Notes under the pieces: generated by a model
Database searches by the model: none
What the model saw: only the letters and a program-made list of their open reading frames with translations
What the model was told of the DNA's origin: nothing
Made by a program: the position numbers and the translations under genes
Part shown: positions 52,537-60,942 of the stretch, piece after piece
Position numbering within the stretch: the first letter of the stretch is position 1
Layout: every line of letters begins with the position of its first letter
NCBI RefSeq assembly: GCF_034259425.1
Contig: NZ_JAXIVU010000007.1
Location: 68,446-132,445, forward strand
DNA length: 64,000 bases
Source of the DNA: Denitrificimonas halotolerans
GTDB lineage: Bacteria > Pseudomonadota > Gammaproteobacteria > Pseudomonadales > Pseudomonadaceae
Direction of reading: 5' to 3'

Positions 52537-52893
52537 TTACTTACGGATCGGCTTGCGTGGGCCTTTACGGGTGCGCGCGTTGGTTTTGGTACGCTGACCA
52601 CGGAGAGGCAAGCTACGACGATGGCGTAAACCACGGTAGCAACCTAGATCCATCAAGCGCTTGATGTTCATGTTGATTTCGCGACGTAGATCACCTTCTG
52701 TATGAAGTTTAGCGACTTCGCCACGCAACTGCTCGACCTGCTCATCAGAGAGATCTTTAATTTTCGCAGCTGGGTTTACACCAGTTGCTTCGCAAATCTT
52801 TTGCGCAGTTGTCCGACCAATACCATAGATATAGGTCAGCGAGATAACAGTATGTTTGTTATCCGGAATGTTAACGCCTGCAATACGGGCCAT
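52537..52893 (-). CDS. rpsM: 30S ribosomal protein S13
   Basis: The 118-residue S13 of the 30S head begins MARIAGVNIPDNKHTVISLT and ends in the basic tail GQRTKTNARTRKGPRKPIRK that contacts P-site tRNA. It is first in the alpha operon. A 123-base leader upstream could hold the S4-responsive control region and a promoter (TTGAAT seen), but neither is certain. Confidence 0.98.
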   Translation of the reverse strand: MARIAGVNIPDNKHTVISLTYIYGIGRTTAQKICEATGVNPAAKIKDLSDEQVEQLRGEVAKLHTEGDLRREINMNIKRLMDLGCYRGLRHRRSLPLRGQRTKTNARTRKGPRKPIRK

Positions 52894-53017
52894 TCAGTGT
52901 AACTCCAATTGACAGCGACTTACTTTCAGGAAGCCAAGATAGAAAGCAAGAACCAATGCTGTATTACTATATTCAACCGAACAGCGCACTAGCTGCCCGG
53001 TACATGACACTACACAA

Positions 53018-53134
53018 TCAGCCTTGGCGCTGTTTGTGACGTGGTTCCGCCTTGCAGATCACGCGAATAACACCTTCGCGACGTACGATCTTGCAGTTGC
53101 GGCAAAGTTTTTTCACCGATGCACGAACTTTCAT
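53018..53134 (-). CDS. rpmJ: 50S ribosomal protein L36
   Basis: A 38-residue protein read from ATG 53134 to the TGA at 53018: MKVRASVKKLCRNCKIVRRE and then GVIRVICKAEPRHKQRQG. The zinc ribbon C11-x2-C14 ... C27 ... H33 is complete, so this is the zinc-containing form. It lies between secY and rpsM, as in other gammaproteobacteria. GGAG stands upstream of the ATG. Confidence 0.97.
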   Translation of the reverse strand: MKVRASVKKLCRNCKIVRREGVIRVICKAEPRHKQRQG

Positions 53135-53161
53135 CACTAACTCCTTTAGCCTAAAGAACTT

Positions 53162-54499
53162 TTAGCGCAGTAGTCCACTGCCACCACCATAGTTCTTAAG
53201 GTTGGATTTTTTCATCAGGGAATCGTACTGGTTAGAAACGAGGTGTGATTGTACTTGAGACATGAAGTCCATTACAACCACAACAACAATCAGCAGCGAG
53301 GTCCCGCCGAGATAAAACGGCACATTTGCAGCAACCACCAAGAACTGAGGTAGCAAACATACAGCCGTCATGTACAAGGCACCAAACGAAGTTAAGCGAG
53401 TTAACACACCATCAATGTAGCGCGCTGACTGCTCACCCGGACGGATACCCGGAATAAAAGCACCGGATTTCTTGAGGTTTTCAGCAACATCTTTAGGGTT
53501 AAACATTAATGCTGTATAGAAAAAACAGAAGAAAATAATCCCTGCACTAAACAACAAAATATTTAACGGTTGTCCTGGTGCTAGCGCTTGCGAAACATCT
53601 GCAAGCCACGCCATGCTCTCTGATTGACCAAACCACTGGCCAAGAGACGCTGGGAACAACAAGATACTGCTTGCGAAAATAGCAGGAATTACACCCGCCA
53701 TATTCACTTTAAGAGGGAGGTGACTCGTTTGCGCAGCAAAAACTTTGCGACCTTGTTGACGCTTAGCATAATGCACCGCAATACGACGCTGACCACGCTC
53801 AATAAAGACCACAAACCCAATGATTGCAACTGCAAGCATACCAATAGCAATTAAGGCAAAAATATTGATATCACCTTGACGGGCAGACTCGAAAGACTGA
53901 CCAATTGCTGCAGGTAAACCCGCTACGATACCGGCAAAAATCAGCATTGAAATGCCGTTACCTACACCGCGCTCAGTAATTTGCTCACCCAACCACATCA
54001 TGAACATTGCACCCGCTACAAAAGTAGTGATAGCAACGAAATAGAAGTTAAAGTCAGTTGCAAAAGCTACACCTTGACTCGCCAATCCGACGGACATACC
54101 GATCGCTTGAACAAAAGCCAATAATAAGGTGCCATATCGGGTGTACTGGCTTATCTTACGACGCCCAGATTCACCTTCTTTTTTCAACTGTTCCAGATGA
54201 GGGCTCACTGCGGTCATCAACTGCATGATAATCGAAGCCGAAATATACGGCATGATACCAAGCGCGAAGATACTCATCCGCTCGAGCGCACCACCTGAGA
54301 ACATGTTGAACAGGCTGAGAATGGTTCCCTCATTCTGTCGAAACAGGTCTGCGAGTCGATCAGGGTTGATTCCTGGGACAGGAATGTGCGCACCGATACG
54401 ATAGACAACGATTGCCATGAATAGGAAACGTAAGCGTGCCCATAATTCCGACAAACCGCCGCCACCACCCATTGCAGAGAGAGAACCTTGCTTAGCCAT
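53162..54499 (-). CDS. secY: Protein translocase subunit SecY
   Basis: The 445-residue SecY forms the Sec channel with SecE and SecG. Ten membrane helices, the plug region near FNMFSGGALERMSIFALGIM, the cytoplasmic loops that bind SecA and ribosome (FFVFIERGQRRIAVHYAKRQ-like segment and FNPKDVAENLKKSGAFIPGI) and the C-terminal tail are visible. The stop of rplO directly abuts its ATG. Confidence 0.97.
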   Translation of the reverse strand: MAKQGSLSAMGGGGGLSELWARLRFLFMAIVVYRIGAHIPVPGINPDRLADLFRQNEGTILSLFNMFSGGALERMSIFALGIMPYISASIIMQLMTAVSPHLEQLKKEGESGRRKISQYTRYGTLLLAFVQAIGMSVGLASQGVAFATDFNFYFVAITTFVAGAMFMMWLGEQITERGVGNGISMLIFAGIVAGLPAAIGQSFESARQGDINIFALIAIGMLAVAIIGFVVFIERGQRRIAVHYAKRQQGRKVFAAQTSHLPLKVNMAGVIPAIFASSILLFPASLGQWFGQSESMAWLADVSQALAPGQPLNILLFSAGIIFFCFFYTALMFNPKDVAENLKKSGAFIPGIRPGEQSARYIDGVLTRLTSFGALYMTAVCLLPQFLVVAANVPFYLGGTSLLIVVVVVMDFMSQVQSHLVSNQYDSLMKKSNLKNYGGGSGLLR

Positions 54500-54934
54500 T
54501 TATTCCTCGATTTTTCCGCCAGCTGCTTCGATAGCACTACGGGCACCCTTGGTGACCTTAATGCCCTGCAAAGTAACAGCGCGAGTAACGTCACCAGACA
54601 ACATGACTTTAACGCGCTTTACATGCAAACCAATGATATTGGCATCTTTTAAAGACTGCACTGATACCACATCACCATCTACTTTGGCCAGTTCAGAAGT
54701 ACGAACCTCTGCACGATCCATAGCTTTACGTGAAGTGAAACCAAACTTAGGCAGACGTACTGAAAGCGGCTGTTGACCACCCTCAAAACCTGGTGCAACT
54801 TTACCACCAGAGCGCGAGGTCAAACCTTTGTGACCACGACCCGCTGTTTTTCCTAAGCCACTACCAATACCACGGCCAACACGAAGCTTGTTGCGACGGG
54901 CACCTGGTGCAGAACATAAATCGTTCAGTTGCAT
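54500..54934 (-). CDS. rplO: 50S ribosomal protein L15
   Basis: The 144-residue L15: NDLCSAPGARRNKLRVGRGI, the Gly-rich basic GSGLGKTAGRGHKG stretch that threads into 23S rRNA, then the globular C-terminal domain. Three bases separate it from rpmD. Confidence 0.98.
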   Translation of the reverse strand: MQLNDLCSAPGARRNKLRVGRGIGSGLGKTAGRGHKGLTSRSGGKVAPGFEGGQQPLSVRLPKFGFTSRKAMDRAEVRTSELAKVDGDVVSVQSLKDANIIGLHVKRVKVMLSGDVTRAVTLQGIKVTKGARSAIEAAGGKIEE

Positions 54935-54937
54935 GGA

Positions 54938-55120
54938 TTAGCCCTCCACTTTTAACAAGTAATAAGCTGTGTTGATCATGCCGCGGTTTTCTGGGGTATC
55001 CAGTACTTCTACGGTGTGACCAATGCGACGTAGACCTAAGCCACGTACGCAAGCCTTATGATTAGCCAAACGGCCGATCGTGCTCTTAACAAGAGTCACT
55101 TTAACGGTTGCTTGAGACAT
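54938..55120 (-). CDS. rpmD: 50S ribosomal protein L30
   Basis: The 60-residue bacterial L30: VKVTLVKSTIGRLANHKACV followed by GLGLRRIGHTVEVLDTPENR. Between rpsE and rplO with two- and three-base spacers. Confidence 0.97.
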   Translation of the reverse strand: MSQATVKVTLVKSTIGRLANHKACVRGLGLRRIGHTVEVLDTPENRGMINTAYYLLKVEG

Positions 55121-55122
55121 GG

Positions 55123-55644
55123 TTACAGAATCTCCTCGACACTTTTGCCACGCTTAGCAGCAACTGAATCAGGTGATTGCATAGCCTTCAAACCTTTAAA
55201 CGTTGCGTATACAACGTTAACTGGGTTAGTAGAACCGTAGCACTTAGCTAGTACGTCCTGAACACCTGCAACCTCTAGAACCGCACGCATTGCACCACCG
55301 GCAATTACACCAGTACCTTCTGACGCAGGCTGCATGAATACGCGTGAAGCGCCATGCACAGATTTAATTGGGTACTGTAAAGTTACACCATTTAAATCAA
55401 CTTGAATCATATTGCGGCGCGCTGCTTCCATAGCTTTTTGAATCGCCGCTGGAACTTCGCGTGACTTACCGCGGCCAAAGCCTACGCGGCCTTTACCATC
55501 ACCAACAACACTCAGTGCTGTGAAGGTGAAAATACGACCACCTTTAACGGTTTTAGCAACACGGTTGACTTGCACCAATTTCTCGATGTAGCCCTCATCA
55601 CGGCTATCGCCGCGGTTATCGCGTTTTTGATCGTGATTTGCCAT
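55123..55644 (-). CDS. rpsE: 30S ribosomal protein S5
   Basis: The 173-residue S5 has the double-stranded RNA-binding-like N-domain (EKLVQVNRVAKTVKGGRIF; GDGKGRVGFGRGKSREVP) and the S5 C-domain (GVIAGGAMRAVLEVAGVQDV). Normal length for a pseudomonad; N-terminal extension (MANHDQKRDNRGDSRDEG) slightly longer than in E. coli. Confidence 0.98.
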   Translation of the reverse strand: MANHDQKRDNRGDSRDEGYIEKLVQVNRVAKTVKGGRIFTFTALSVVGDGKGRVGFGRGKSREVPAAIQKAMEAARRNMIQVDLNGVTLQYPIKSVHGASRVFMQPASEGTGVIAGGAMRAVLEVAGVQDVLAKCYGSTNPVNVVYATFKGLKAMQSPDSVAAKRGKSVEEIL

Positions 55645-55647
55645 AAC

Positions 55648-55998
55648 TTAAAACTCCAGCCCGCCTTCACGAGCAGCATCAGCCAGTGCTTTCACACGAC
55701 CATGGTACTTGAAGCCAGAACGGTCAAAAGCCACTTTGGCAACTCCAGCGGCTTTCGCACGCTCGGCGACCAGCTGGCCTACTTTTTTGGCTGCTTCGAT
55801 GTTACCTGTAGCTCCATCGCGCAGTTGTGGGTCCAAAGTAGAAGCCGAAACTAATACTTTGCTGCCGTCGGCCGAAATGACCTGGGCATACATATGCTGC
55901 GAAGAGCGAAACACGCATAGACGAGTCATCTGTAACTCGTTCATCTTCAAACGTGCTTTGCGAGAGCGACGCAGTCTTGAAACTTTCTTGTCGTTCAT
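55648..55998 (-). CDS. rplR: 50S ribosomal protein L18
   Basis: The 116-residue L18 binds 5S rRNA. RLRRSRKARLKMNELQMTRL basic N-terminus, then LCVFRSSQHMYAQVISADG and GFKYHGRVKALADAAREGGL. Confidence 0.98.
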   Translation of the reverse strand: MNDKKVSRLRRSRKARLKMNELQMTRLCVFRSSQHMYAQVISADGSKVLVSASTLDPQLRDGATGNIEAAKKVGQLVAERAKAAGVAKVAFDRSGFKYHGRVKALADAAREGGLEF

Positions 55999-56007
55999 TT
56001 GCTAGCC

Positions 56008-56541
56008 CTACTTCTTCTTAGCTTCTTTGCGGCGCACCACTTCTTCAGCGTAGCGCACACCTTTACCTTTATAAGGCTCTGGACGACGGTACTGACGAAT
56101 CTCAGCAGCCACCTGACCCAGAACTTGCTTATCGATACCACGAATAATGATATCGGTAGCGCTTGGCGTTTCAGCCGTCACGCCTTCAGGCAATTCGTAC
56201 TCAACAGGATGTGAGAAACCGAGCGCCAGAGACAAAACTGAACCTTTAGCTTGAGCACGATAGCCCACACCAACAAGTTGCAATTTACGCTCAAAACCCT
56301 GGCTCACACCAGTCACCATGTTGTTCACTAAAGCACGGGTAGTACCGGCCATAGCTTTTGACTGCTGATCACCATTGCGCGCAGCAAAACGGATTTCGCT
56401 ACCTTCTTGGCTCACTTCAACTGATGAGTGTACTGTTAAATCTAAAGCGCCTTTCGCGCCTTTCACCGAAAGCTCTTGGCCAGCGAGTTTGAACTCAACA
56501 CCGGCTGGTAGCGTGACGGGATTCTTAGCAATGCGAGACAT
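56008..56541 (-). CDS. rplF: 50S ribosomal protein L6
   Basis: The 177-residue L6 near the sarcin-ricin loop: MSRIAKNPVTLPAGVEFKLA, VTGVSQGFERKLQLVGVGYR, and the signature RRPEPYKGKGVRYAEE near the C-terminus. Confidence 0.98.
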   Translation of the reverse strand: MSRIAKNPVTLPAGVEFKLAGQELSVKGAKGALDLTVHSSVEVSQEGSEIRFAARNGDQQSKAMAGTTRALVNNMVTGVSQGFERKLQLVGVGYRAQAKGSVLSLALGFSHPVEYELPEGVTAETPSATDIIIRGIDKQVLGQVAAEIRQYRRPEPYKGKGVRYAEEVVRRKEAKKK

Positions 56542-56552
56542 GCTTAACTCCC

Positions 56553-56945
56553 TTAGAATACGCTACAAAGAACTTCGCCACCGATACCGGCAGCACGTGC
56601 AGCACGATCGCTCATCACACCTTTATTGGTGGATACGATTGCAACACCTAAACCTGCACGAACCTTTGGCAGATCATTAGCCGCATTATACTGGCGCAAA
56701 CCAGGGCGACTAACACGTTTAATTTCTTCAATGACCGGGCGGCCTTCGAAATATTTCAATTCGATGGTCAACAGCGGCTTAACATCACTACTGATCTGAA
56801 AATCTGCAATGTAACCTTCGTCCTTAAGAACGTTAGCTACCGCTTTCTTCAAAGTTGAAGAAGGCATAGTTACAACAGACTTTTCAGCCATCTGGGCATT
56901 ACGGATTCGAGTCAGCATATCTGACAACGGGTCCTGCATACTCAT
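56553..56945 (-). CDS. rpsH: 30S ribosomal protein S8
   Basis: The 130-residue S8 binds the central domain of 16S rRNA and in E. coli represses the spc operon. MSMQDPLSDMLTRIRNAQMA and the C-terminal GVMSDRAARAAGIGGEVLCS are diagnostic. It is preceded by an unusually long gap (56946-57122). Confidence 0.98.
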   Translation of the reverse strand: MSMQDPLSDMLTRIRNAQMAEKSVVTMPSSTLKKAVANVLKDEGYIADFQISSDVKPLLTIELKYFEGRPVIEEIKRVSRPGLRQYNAANDLPKVRAGLGVAIVSTNKGVMSDRAARAAGIGGEVLCSVF

Positions 56946-56971
56946 GGGCTTGTATCTCCTGATACATAATT

Positions 56972-56988
56972 AAAAAGGCCAACTGGCC
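56972..56988 (-). terminator. Small terminator-like hairpin ahead of rpsH
   Basis: On the minus strand GGCC-AGTT-GGCC is followed by TTTTT. The stem is only four base pairs, about 30 bases before the rpsH ATG, so real termination is doubtful. Confidence 0.3.
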
Positions 56989-57052
56989 GCTATCGCAAAA
57001 CAATTAGACATAAAGACTCTGCGAGCCGGACATTCTAATTGATAAAGCACAA

Positions 57053-57083
57053 ACGAATCAAGCCCCAGAGGGGCTTGATTCGT
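57053..57083 (-). other. Perfect 14-bp hairpin within the spc operon
   Basis: ACGAATCAAGCCCC (57053-57066), loop AGA, GGGGCTTGATTCGT (57070-57083). It stands 40 bases after the rpsN stop in the only long gap of the operon. On the minus strand the tail is TTGTGCTTTA, so termination would be partial at best. A promoter-like pair (TTGATT, 18 bases, TAGAAT) begins in its 3' arm and could restart transcription towards rpsH. Confidence 0.6.
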
Positions 57084-57122
57084 AATTTAAGCAAATAACA
57101 GAGTTAAATGCCAAATATTTTA

Positions 57123-57428
57123 TTACCAGCTGGACTTAACCAAACCTGGTACATCGCCACGCATAGCAGCTTCACGCAATTTGATACGGCTTAAGCCGAA
57201 CTTGCGATACACACCGTGTGGACGACCAGTGATGCGGCAGCGATTACGCTGACGTGCAGCACTTGCATCACGCGGTTGTTTCTGCAATGCAACCTGAGCT
57301 TCCCAGCGTTCTTCGTCGCTAGAAGTCGGATTGGCAATGATAGCTTTTAGCGCTGCACGCTTTTCAGCGTACTTCGCTACCGTGCGCGCTCTTTTGAGCT
57401 CACGGTTGATCATGCCTTTCTTAGCCAT
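57123..57428 (-). CDS. rpsN: 30S ribosomal protein S14
   Basis: The 101-residue long, zinc-free (C-minus) S14: MAKKGMINRELKRARTVAKY, then RQRNRCRITGRPHGVYRKFG and the C-terminal GDVPGLVKSSW. It lacks the CxxC pairs of the short form. Confidence 0.98.
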   Translation of the reverse strand: MAKKGMINRELKRARTVAKYAEKRAALKAIIANPTSSDEERWEAQVALQKQPRDASAARQRNRCRITGRPHGVYRKFGLSRIKLREAAMRGDVPGLVKSSW

Positions 57429-57438
57429 GTGCTAAACC

Positions 57439-57978
57439 TCAGTTACGGAAAGGGAAGTTGAAAGCACGCAATAAAGCACGGCCTTCTTCATCGTTACGCG
57501 CAGTAGTGGTCAAAGTGATGTCCAAACCGCGAAGCGCATCGATCTTATCGTAATCAATTTCCGGGAAAATGATTTGCTCTTTAACACCCATGCTGTAGTT
57601 ACCGCGACCATCAAATGACTTGGCGTTCAAACCACGGAAGTCACGTACACGAGGCAAGGAAATCGAAAGCAAACGATCCAAGAACTCATACATAATTTCG
57701 TTACGCAGAGTAACTTTAACCCCAATCGGCCAGTCTTCACGGATTTTAAAACCCGCAATAGATTTGCGCGCATAGGTTACCACTGGCTTTTGGCCTGTGA
57801 TTTTTTCAAGGTCTGCAACAGCGTGCTCAATCACTTTTTTATCAGTAACAGCTTCGCCAAGACCCATATTCAGTGTAATTTTCGTTACACGCGGAACTTC
57901 CATAACGTTCTCTAGCTGAAGTTCTTCCTTCAGCTTTTGAACGATTTCGTTCCGATATATTTCTTTCAGTCGTGCCAT
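57439..57978 (-). CDS. rplE: 50S ribosomal protein L5
   Basis: The 179-residue L5 contacts 5S rRNA and P-site tRNA. RLKEIYRNEIVQKLKEELQL, VTKITLNMGLGEAVTDKKVI, and the closing TTTARNDEEGRALLRAFNFP. Confidence 0.98.
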   Translation of the reverse strand: MARLKEIYRNEIVQKLKEELQLENVMEVPRVTKITLNMGLGEAVTDKKVIEHAVADLEKITGQKPVVTYARKSIAGFKIREDWPIGVKVTLRNEIMYEFLDRLLSISLPRVRDFRGLNAKSFDGRGNYSMGVKEQIIFPEIDYDKIDALRGLDITLTTTARNDEEGRALLRAFNFPFRN

Positions 57979-57997
57979 GGTGATCTACCTAGCAGCC

Positions 57998-58312
57998 TCA
58001 AGCTTCAACTGGTTTATTAGTTGACTTGAAGACACGAATTTTCTTGCCATCCTCAACTTTAAAACCAACGCGATCTGCTTTATTGGTTTCAGCATTGAAA
58101 ATAGCCACGTTAGAAGCATTTAGCGGTGCTTCCTTCTCGACGATACCGCCCTGAACTCCGGACATCGGATTAGGCTTGGTATGACGCTTCATCATATTGA
58201 TGCCGCTCACAACCACGCGGTTGTCGTCCAGAACTCTCTGGACGGTACCGCGCTTGCCTTTATCCTTGCCGGCAATGACGATGACCTCGTCGTTACGACG
58301 AATCTTTTGCAT
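57998..58312 (-). CDS. rplX: 50S ribosomal protein L24
   Basis: The 104-residue L24, an assembly initiator for the 50S subunit, has the KOW motif DEVIVIAGKDKGKRGTVQRV near its start and VGFKVEDGKKIRVFKSTN near its end. Confidence 0.98.
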   Translation of the reverse strand: MQKIRRNDEVIVIAGKDKGKRGTVQRVLDDNRVVVSGINMMKRHTKPNPMSGVQGGIVEKEAPLNASNVAIFNAETNKADRVGFKVEDGKKIRVFKSTNKPVEA

Positions 58313-58324
58313 GACGGCTACTCC

Positions 58325-58693
58325 TTAAAGCACTTCAGGCGCAAGTGACACGATCTTCATAAACTTATCGTTACGAAGTTCGCGGGTCACTGGCCCGAAG
58401 ATACGAGTTCCGATCGGCTCATGCTTGGTGTTCAGAAGAACAGCAGCATTACCATCGAAGCGAATGATTGAACCATCTGGGCGACGCACACCAAAACGGG
58501 TACGTACAACCACAGCAGTCATTACTTGGCCTTTTTTCACTTTACCGCGCGGAATTGCTTCCTTAACAGTGACTTTAATAATGTCACCGATACCGGCATA
58601 GCGGCGGTGTGAACCGCCAAGGACCTTGATACACATTACACGACGTGCGCCACTGTTATCAGCGACGTCGAGCATAGATTGAGTCTGAATCAT
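58325..58693 (-). CDS. rplN: 50S ribosomal protein L14
   Basis: The 122-residue L14 at the subunit interface: MIQTQSMLDVADNSGARRVM and the signature RFDGNAAVLLNTKHEPIGTR. First gene of the spc part of the cluster. Confidence 0.98.
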   Translation of the reverse strand: MIQTQSMLDVADNSGARRVMCIKVLGGSHRRYAGIGDIIKVTVKEAIPRGKVKKGQVMTAVVVRTRFGVRRPDGSIIRFDGNAAVLLNTKHEPIGTRIFGPVTRELRNDKFMKIVSLAPEVL

Positions 58694-58716
58694 AAAATTT
58701 CTCCGACCCTAGGCCC

Positions 58717-58983
58717 TTAGACCACTTCCACACGCTCAACGACATCAACCAGTGCCCAAGACTTAGTCTTAGCCAGCGGACGGGTTTCACTGATAGTGAC
58801 CTTGTCGCCAGTACGGCATTGGTTAGTTTCGTCATGCGCGTGTAGTTTAGTCGAACGCTTAACATATTTACCGTAAATCGGGTGCTTAACGCGACGCTCA
58901 ATTAATACGGTGATTGTTTTGTCCATCTTATCGCTAACAACAACACCTGTTAACGTACGGACAGTTTTCTGAGCTTCAGCCAT
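58717..58983 (-). CDS. rpsQ: 30S ribosomal protein S17
   Basis: The 88-residue S17, an OB-fold primary 16S rRNA binder: RTLTGVVVSDKMDKTITVLI and HDETNQCRTGDKVTISETRP. Two bases separate it from rpmC. It ends the S10 part of the cluster. Confidence 0.98.
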   Translation of the reverse strand: MAEAQKTVRTLTGVVVSDKMDKTITVLIERRVKHPIYGKYVKRSTKLHAHDETNQCRTGDKVTISETRPLAKTKSWALVDVVERVEVV

Positions 58984-58985
58984 GA

Positions 58986-59180
58986 TTAATTACCTGCCTT
59001 CTGCTGCTTGAGCACAGTCTTTACGCGTGCAATATCACGCTTCACTTGCGACAGCAGGTGAGACTGCGTCAATTGGCCAGTTGATTTTTGCATACGCAAG
59101 TTAAACTGGTCACGGAGCAGGTCAAGCAATTGCTCGTTCAGCTGCTCTACTGATTTTTCACGAAGTTCGGTAGCTTTCAT
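58986..59180 (-). CDS. rpmC: 50S ribosomal protein L29
   Basis: A 64-residue L29 (MKATELREKSVEQLNEQLLD, then NLRMQKSTGQLTQSHLLSQV). Two ATGs stand in tandem (59183 and 59180); the second gives the usual MKAxELR start. The gene overlaps the rplP stop. L29 binds near the tunnel exit, where signal recognition particle and trigger factor dock. Confidence 0.97.
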   Translation of the reverse strand: MKATELREKSVEQLNEQLLDLLRDQFNLRMQKSTGQLTQSHLLSQVKRDIARVKTVLKQQKAGN

Positions 59181-59593
59181 CACATCACCGTCCGCTTAAC
59201 AAAGGATGTAGCGACAGGAAGTTTAGCTGCTGCCAAGGCAAAAGCCTCACGCGCCAACTCTTCTGAAACACCCTCGATTTCGTACAGAACTTTGCCAGGT
59301 TGAATTTGGCAAACCCAGTACTCAACAGAACCCTTACCTTTACCCATACGTACTTCTAGAGGCTTTTTGGTAATAGGTTTGTCTGGGAACACACGAATCC
59401 AGATTTTACCACCACGTTTTACGTGACGAGTCAAAGCACGACGTGCTGACTCAATCTGGCGTGCTGTGAGGCGGCCACGGGATACAGCTTTAAGACCGTA
59501 TTCGCCGAAGCTCACTTTGCTACCGCGCTGTGCCAGACCACGGTTGTGGCCTGTCATCGTCTTGCGGAACTTCGTACGCTTTGGTTGTAACAT
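59180..59593 (-). CDS. rplP: 50S ribosomal protein L16
   Basis: The 137-residue L16, essential for the A-site region of the 50S subunit: MLQPKRTKFRKTMTGHNRGL, RRALTRHVKRGGKIWIRVFP, and RMGKGKGSVEYWVCQIQPGK. It overlaps the start of rpmC. Confidence 0.98.
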   Translation of the reverse strand: MLQPKRTKFRKTMTGHNRGLAQRGSKVSFGEYGLKAVSRGRLTARQIESARRALTRHVKRGGKIWIRVFPDKPITKKPLEVRMGKGKGSVEYWVCQIQPGKVLYEIEGVSEELAREAFALAAAKLPVATSFVKRTVM

Positions 59594-59605
59594 TTTGCGT
59601 ACTCC

Positions 59606-60292
59606 TTAACGTGCAGCTTTTCTACGAGGCGCGGGTGCGGTTGGTTTTAGTTCTTCACGCTGGCCACCGATGACCTCGCCCTTGAAGATCCAAACCTTAA
59701 CACCGATCACACCATAAGTCGTGTGAGCTTCGTAGTTTGCGTAATCGATATCAGCGCGCAGTGTGTGCAACGGCACACGACCTTCGCGATACCATTCGGT
59801 ACGTGCGATTTCAGCACCACCAAGACGACCACTTACTTGGATTTTGATGCCCTTGGCACCAAGACGCATTGCGTTCTGTACCGCGCGCTTCATAGCGCGA
59901 CGGAACATCACACGACGCTCCAGCTGCTGAGCAACGCTCTGTGCTACTAGCATACCGTCAAGCTCCGGTTTACGGATCTCTTCGATATTGATGTGCACAG
60001 GCACACCCATTTTCTTGGTCAGGTCCTGACGTAATTTTTCAACATCCTCACCTTTCTTACCGATAACAATACCGGGACGCGCGGTGTGGATAGTGATACG
60101 TGCTGTTTGAGCCGGGCGAGCAATGTCGACACGACTAACGGACGCGTTTTTTAATTTGTCTAAAAGATACGCACGCACTTCTAAGTCAGCATTCAGATAA
60201 TCCGCATAGTTTTTGCGGTCTGCATACCAAACAGACGTGTGTTCTTTGACTATTCCCAGGCGTATGCCAATGGGATGTACTTTCTGACCCAT
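59606..60292 (-). CDS. rpsC: 30S ribosomal protein S3
   Basis: The 228-residue S3 at the mRNA entry: MGQKVHPIGIRLGIVKEHTS start at ATG 60292, with GGAGTTGATCAG before it (an upstream in-frame start at 60319 is inside rplV and rejected). KH domain RPGIVIGKKGEDVEKLRQDL and C-terminal GRLGGAEIARTEWYREGRVP are present. Confidence 0.97.
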   Translation of the reverse strand: MGQKVHPIGIRLGIVKEHTSVWYADRKNYADYLNADLEVRAYLLDKLKNASVSRVDIARPAQTARITIHTARPGIVIGKKGEDVEKLRQDLTKKMGVPVHINIEEIRKPELDGMLVAQSVAQQLERRVMFRRAMKRAVQNAMRLGAKGIKIQVSGRLGGAEIARTEWYREGRVPLHTLRADIDYANYEAHTTYGVIGVKVWIFKGEVIGGQREELKPTAPAPRRKAAR

Positions 60293-60305
60293 CTGATCAA
60301 CTCCG

Positions 60306-60638
60306 TTACTTGTCGGCAACCTTGACAGTGATATGGCAAGACCGCTTGACGATGCGATCAGCTCGGCCTTTGGCTCGAGGCATGATGCGCTTTAGCGAAC
60401 GACCTTCGTTAACGAAAACTGTAGATACGACTAAATCATCGATATCAGCACCTTCGTTATGTTCAGCGTTAGCAATCGCAGACTCCAACACTTTCTTCAT
60501 GATTCCTGCAGCCTTTTTGCTGCTGAAGTTCAATAAGTTCAGCGCTTCGCCCACTTTCATCCCGCGAATTTGGTCTGCGACCAAGCGAGCTTTCTGAGCG
60601 GAAAGGTTAGCGCCTGATAACTTAGCTGCTACTTCCAT
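60306..60638 (-). CDS. rplV: 50S ribosomal protein L22
   Basis: The 110-residue L22 whose loop lines the nascent-chain tunnel: SAQKARLVADQIRGMKVGEA and EGRSLKRIMPRAKGRADRIV, the latter being the tunnel hairpin. Confidence 0.98.
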   Translation of the reverse strand: MEVAAKLSGANLSAQKARLVADQIRGMKVGEALNLLNFSSKKAAGIMKKVLESAIANAEHNEGADIDDLVVSTVFVNEGRSLKRIMPRAKGRADRIVKRSCHITVKVADK

Positions 60639-60650
60639 CTTACTGACTCC

Positions 60651-60926
60651 TTAGCGTCTGCCTTTCTTATCCGCTACGTGACCACGATAGGTACGAGTAG
60701 CAGAGAATTCGCCGAGTTTATGGCCAACCATGTCTTCGCTCACTAGAACTGGAACATGTTGACGACCGTTATGAACTGCAATGGTTAAACCCACCATTTG
60801 CGGCAGAATCATTGAACGACGCGACCAAGTTTTCACTGGCTTGCGATCATTCTTTTCCACCGCCACTTCGATCTTCTTTAGAAGGTGAAGATCGATAAAA
60901 GGACCTTTCTTAAGAGAACGTGACAC
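60651..60926 (-). CDS. rpsS: 30S ribosomal protein S19
   Basis: The 91-residue S19 of the 30S head: MSRSLKKGPFIDLHLLKKIE and MVGHKLGEFSATRTYRGHVA. Confidence 0.98.
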   Translation of the reverse strand: MSRSLKKGPFIDLHLLKKIEVAVEKNDRKPVKTWSRRSMILPQMVGLTIAVHNGRQHVPVLVSEDMVGHKLGEFSATRTYRGHVADKKGRR

Positions 60927-60942
60927 TTGCGTATCCCTCTAA

